A stretch of DNA of 8,916 bases from Acidobacteriota bacterium (GTDB lineage Bacteria; Acidobacteriota; Terriglobia; UBA7540), in NCBI GenBank assembly GCA_021828225.1, contig JAKASH010000087.1:1-8916 (forward strand), in the 5' to 3' direction. Positions 5,967-8,916 of this stretch are shown piece by piece; the stretch's first letter is position 1, and the number at the start of each line of letters is the position of its first letter. The notes beneath the pieces are model-generated. The model made no database searches. It was not told where the DNA came from and saw only the letters and a program-made list of their open reading frames with translations. Both the position numbers and the translations under genes were made by a program.

Positions 5967-8916
5967 TTAACGATGAGACATACAATGCGTTTGCGAGAGG
6001 TCTAGCCGGTCAGATTCGACAACGGGCGAAGGGCCTTGATGGCGAGAGCTCGCGCATCGTTAATACCAGGCCGCAGGAACACATCCTTGCGGGGTTTCTC
6101 ACTCCCAGGTCACACGTGTCCGACAATGCGGCCAACGGAGATTCCGAGAACGATGATCTTCCCCGAGATTCGGCTTTTGAGCTAACGTCGCTCGGACTCG
6201 AGTGGCTTGCAGATTTCGGTGCGCTCTCCCATGTGGCATCACTTTCGGTTTCGGCGTCCCTAAACGTTTACGTACGTTGCACACCTTCATTCGAGGAACA
6301 AAGGAGGCTTGGCTCCTGGCGTCGGGAACACGGTGGTGGTGCTCAGGTCCAAAAAACGCAAGCGGTCGTTCCTGTGTGGAAGCGGGTTCGGATTCCCGAC
6401 TTTTCACTCGAAGTCGATGTTCAGAGCCTTATTCGCGACAAGCGGCAAAGGATAGAGATATCGTCGTTTCTCTATTTGCCGCCGACGGTCATCCCGCCCG
6501 ATATCTATTCCGGTAGACGCCCCGTTTATCTCACAGAGAACGAATGCCAAACAGAGGCTGCGTTCGCTGCGGCTGTAGGCCGGGCACGAACCCAGCCGTT
6601 CGTTTCATTCTGGGCAGCATCGGTAGACGTGCGCCTGATCAGTGTTCCCACAGAGCGCAATGCAGTACGCGTGGCAATGAGGGTCATAAATGACTGCGCC
6701 GCGCCAGCCAAAGCTCAAGCCGACTACATGGACGCAAATTTATACGCAGTGCGTCTCGCAGTCGCCGTGCCGAGAGCAATCCACCGACCGACAATCTTCC
6801 AAGAGCTTCCGGCGAGTTTTCGTTATGATCGTCGGATGCCGGGGGTTGGCATAAACGCGCATGTCGAAATTCAAGAAGACGGGGATTTGCTGAAATTGAC
6901 GGCCGAAAGCGTCCCCCTGACGGAGACGCCTCGACTTGAGGCACGAGAATTTACGGATGCGGTTCCTTCTTTCGCTGCTCTGGGCTCCGACCCCGTGCCT
7001 GTACTCGAAGCCATCGCGCGAGAGATGGAAAATTACAACGGAACGCAATGGGCGACCAAGCTCACCACACTTTCGGGAATAGAGCTCGAAGATGCGCGAA
7101 GGTCACGGCGTGAATTTAAACTCGAAATAGGCCGCTTTAAGCGCGGCTTGGAGTTGCTCAAAAACCCAGCGTTCCCTTTCGTAATGCAGGCGTTTCTGCT
7201 CATGAACCAGGCGATGGGGCGTGCGCACCAAAGCCACAGCAAGTGGCGGTTGTTTCAAATCGCTTTTATTGTTTCGCTTCTCCCCGAGCTTGCCTCAAGA
7301 GAATACGCGGCCCTTGTCAGTCAAGATGACGGCTTCGTCGACTTGCTCTGGTTTGCCGCCGGCGGCGGCAAAACCGAAGCGTTTATGGGAATCATTCTTT
7401 GGCAGGCGTTTTTTGATCGTCTCCGCGGAAAACAGTTTGGCAACACGGCCTTTATCCGGTTTCCGTTGCGCCTTCTAACGTTCCAGCAACTGCAGCGCTT
7501 GGCTGGGGCTCTTGCGGCTGCCGAGCTCATAAGGAAGGAGAAAGGGCTAAAGGGCGCTCGATTTAGTATTGGATATCTTGTTGGAGGTACAGTCACTCCA
7601 AACAAGATCGACAACGAACTCCATAAACGCCTCGTGCGACAAGGGCTCGACCCCAAATACAAGCGAATCTTTGAATGCCCTTTTTGCTCCGCGGCTGTCT
7701 CCATAGCCTATGATGCGGGCACCAGGCTCATTGAACACCGCTGCGAGAACCCAACATGTCCCGGTGGAAAGGACCGGTTGCCGATCTACGTTACAGATCA
7801 AGATATATACCGGTACTTGCCGACGGTGATTGTCTCGACGGTCGACAAACTTGCGCTGATCGGGCAAAACCATCGATTTTCGAACCTTTTTGGACGGATT
7901 GACCTTATCTGCGGGAGACATGGAGCAAGCTTCGGAAAATCGAACGAGCTATGCGAAGCAGCGGCGGCCTTCAGCCGGGGCGAGCGGCCGCAGTCCTGCG
8001 CGGGCGCTCCTTTGTATTGTGGTCCGTTCCATGATCTGGCACCGGCGATTCTTGTTCAGGATGAATTACATCTCCTCAACGAAGAACTCGGAACGTTCGA
8101 TGCCCACTATGAAACGGGTGCGATCGCTCTTTCGAAGAGCCTTGGTACAAAACCGTGGAAAATCATAGGCGCGACGGCGACGATTCAGGAGTTCGCCCGG
8201 CAGGCCTGGGAATTATATCTCCGGGGTGCCCGGCAGTTTCCGGCTCATGGTCCCGATGCCGATGACTCCTTCTATTATCGCGCCAGCTCGGAGAAAACGG
8301 GACGCATCTTTGTCGGACTTTTGGGCGTCGCCCGAAAACATACGCCCGCTGTGACGAAAGCTCTCTCGATCTTTTATCAACAGGTGCAGAAAGCCCGCGA
8401 GTTGATCGCGACCGACCCGCAGCTGGCGGAAGCCATCTATGGCGTACAGAACCTAAACGACATAGAAAAAAAAGACCTGCTGTTCTTGTACGAATTGGCG
8501 CTGACCTACGTCCTGACACGGAAGGGCTCGGACCAGGTCGCCGAAGCGATTGAATCGCGCGTCCGCCGCGAATTACAAGAGATCTCGCCGCAGCATGGCG
8601 AACTCCTCATTGAGATGTTTAACGGAGGTGTCGATGTCTCGCAAATGATCGCGAGCATGGACGAACTGAAGACAACCACGAGCGAAGGCGATCCGGGTAC
8701 GCGAACGCGTGGGATTGTGACGACGAATATCATAGGGCATGGTGTGGACGTTGATCGATTTAACGTCATCGTTTTTGCGGGTTTTACGCGGCTGGTGGCT
8801 GAATACATTCAGGCCTCCGCACGGGTCGGACGACGCTTTCCGGGGATATCGATTTTTGTTCCGACGCCGCAGAGCGAACGCGATCGGAGCATTTTTGATC
8901 GCTTCGCCAAATTCCA
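5963..8916 (+). CDS. drmA: DISARM helicase DrmA (C-terminus beyond window)
   Basis: This is a superfamily 2 helicase, with 984 codons in the window and no stop before the edge. In DISARM, DrmA with DrmB forms the core complex that engages invading DNA. About 440 N-terminal residues precede the motor. Walker A is GGGKTEA at 467-473 (AAGGGKTEA, where TGGGKTEA is usual). A zinc ribbon follows (C572, C575, C594, C599). STVDKLALIG (625) looks like motif Ib, DELH at 700-703 is motif II, GATAT at 736-740 is motif III, GIVTTNIIGHGVDVD (917-931) is motif V, and QASARVGRR (950-958) is motif VI with its arginine finger. All catalytic motifs needed for ATP hydrolysis are present. ATG 5963 overlaps the upstream stop as ATGA, so translation is probably coupled to the DrmE-like gene. 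A general UPF/DUF1998-linked helicase outside DISARM is the main alternative. Confidence 0.85.
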   Translation, partial: MINDETYNAFARGLAGQIRQRAKGLDGESSRIVNTRPQEHILAGFLTPRSHVSDNAANGDSENDDLPRDSAFELTSLGLEWLADFGALSHVASLSVSASLNVYVRCTPSFEEQRRLGSWRREHGGGAQVQKTQAVVPVWKRVRIPDFSLEVDVQSLIRDKRQRIEISSFLYLPPTVIPPDIYSGRRPVYLTENECQTEAAFAAAVGRARTQPFVSFWAASVDVRLISVPTERNAVRVAMRVINDCAAPAKAQADYMDANLYAVRLAVAVPRAIHRPTIFQELPASFRYDRRMPGVGINAHVEIQEDGDLLKLTAESVPLTETPRLEAREFTDAVPSFAALGSDPVPVLEAIAREMENYNGTQWATKLTTLSGIELEDARRSRREFKLEIGRFKRGLELLKNPAFPFVMQAFLLMNQAMGRAHQSHSKWRLFQIAFIVSLLPELASREYAALVSQDDGFVDLLWFAAGGGKTEAFMGIILWQAFFDRLRGKQFGNTAFIRFPLRLLTFQQLQRLAGALAAAELIRKEKGLKGARFSIGYLVGGTVTPNKIDNELHKRLVRQGLDPKYKRIFECPFCSAAVSIAYDAGTRLIEHRCENPTCPGGKDRLPIYVTDQDIYRYLPTVIVSTVDKLALIGQNHRFSNLFGRIDLICGRHGASFGKSNELCEAAAAFSRGERPQSCAGAPLYCGPFHDLAPAILVQDELHLLNEELGTFDAHYETGAIALSKSLGTKPWKIIGATATIQEFARQAWELYLRGARQFPAHGPDADDSFYYRASSEKTGRIFVGLLGVARKHTPAVTKALSIFYQQVQKARELIATDPQLAEAIYGVQNLNDIEKKDLLFLYELALTYVLTRKGSDQVAEAIESRVRRELQEISPQHGELLIEMFNGGVDVSQMIASMDELKTTTSEGDPGTRTRGIVTTNIIGHGVDVDRFNVIVFAGFTRLVAEYIQASARVGRRFPGISIFVPTPQSERDRSIFDRFAKF

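Overview
The window looks like chromosomal or island DNA from a free-living bacterium of moderately high G+C. The style of the SSB protein (opening MCYLNSVSLVGFVG, with a STYEQPNGK segment) reminds me of Acidobacteriota single-strand binding proteins. That assignment is from memory and is only a moderate-confidence inference. The window has three parts: a left edge with ssb, a gene-free repeat-rich spacer, and a plus-strand anti-phage operon that runs off the right end.

Left edge (1-628): the last 41 codons of an unidentified plus-strand gene converge on a minus-strand ssb gene. A strong GC hairpin with a T-rich tail on the minus strand terminates ssb.

Spacer (629-2196): I see no credible gene in about 1.57 kb. 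It holds a tandem series of structured repeats in the order A1-B1-C1-A2-B2-C2-A3. Repeat A (about 185-213 bp, three copies) is a long imperfect palindrome with terminal inverted repeats. Repeat B (about 75-80 bp, two copies) is a second palindrome, and block C (about 40 bp, two copies) sits directly before A2 and A3. Several stem differences between copies are compensated on the opposite arm, so the fold seems to be kept, not just the sequence. Copy A1 abuts ssb, and its outer end supplies the ssb Shine-Dalgarno sequence.

Defence operon (2197-8916, plus strand): a TaqI/Eco57I-like N6-adenine DNA methyltransferase; then a 750-aa protein that I read as DrmE-like, with a degenerate helicase-like core; then, overlapping it by ATGA, a large helicase of the DrmA type (Walker A, DELH box, zinc ribbon, motif VI), cut off by the window end after 984 codons. 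This is most simply a DISARM-type anti-phage system. The methylase would mark host DNA as self, and DrmA (normally with DrmB, expected just downstream) would act on invading DNA. As I recall the published classes, DrmE goes with a cytosine methylase (class 2) and an adenine methylase goes with DrmD (class 1). The pairing here of an adenine methylase with a DrmE-like protein is therefore a possible hybrid or variant DISARM. drmB and drmC are not visible and should lie beyond the right edge if the reading is correct.
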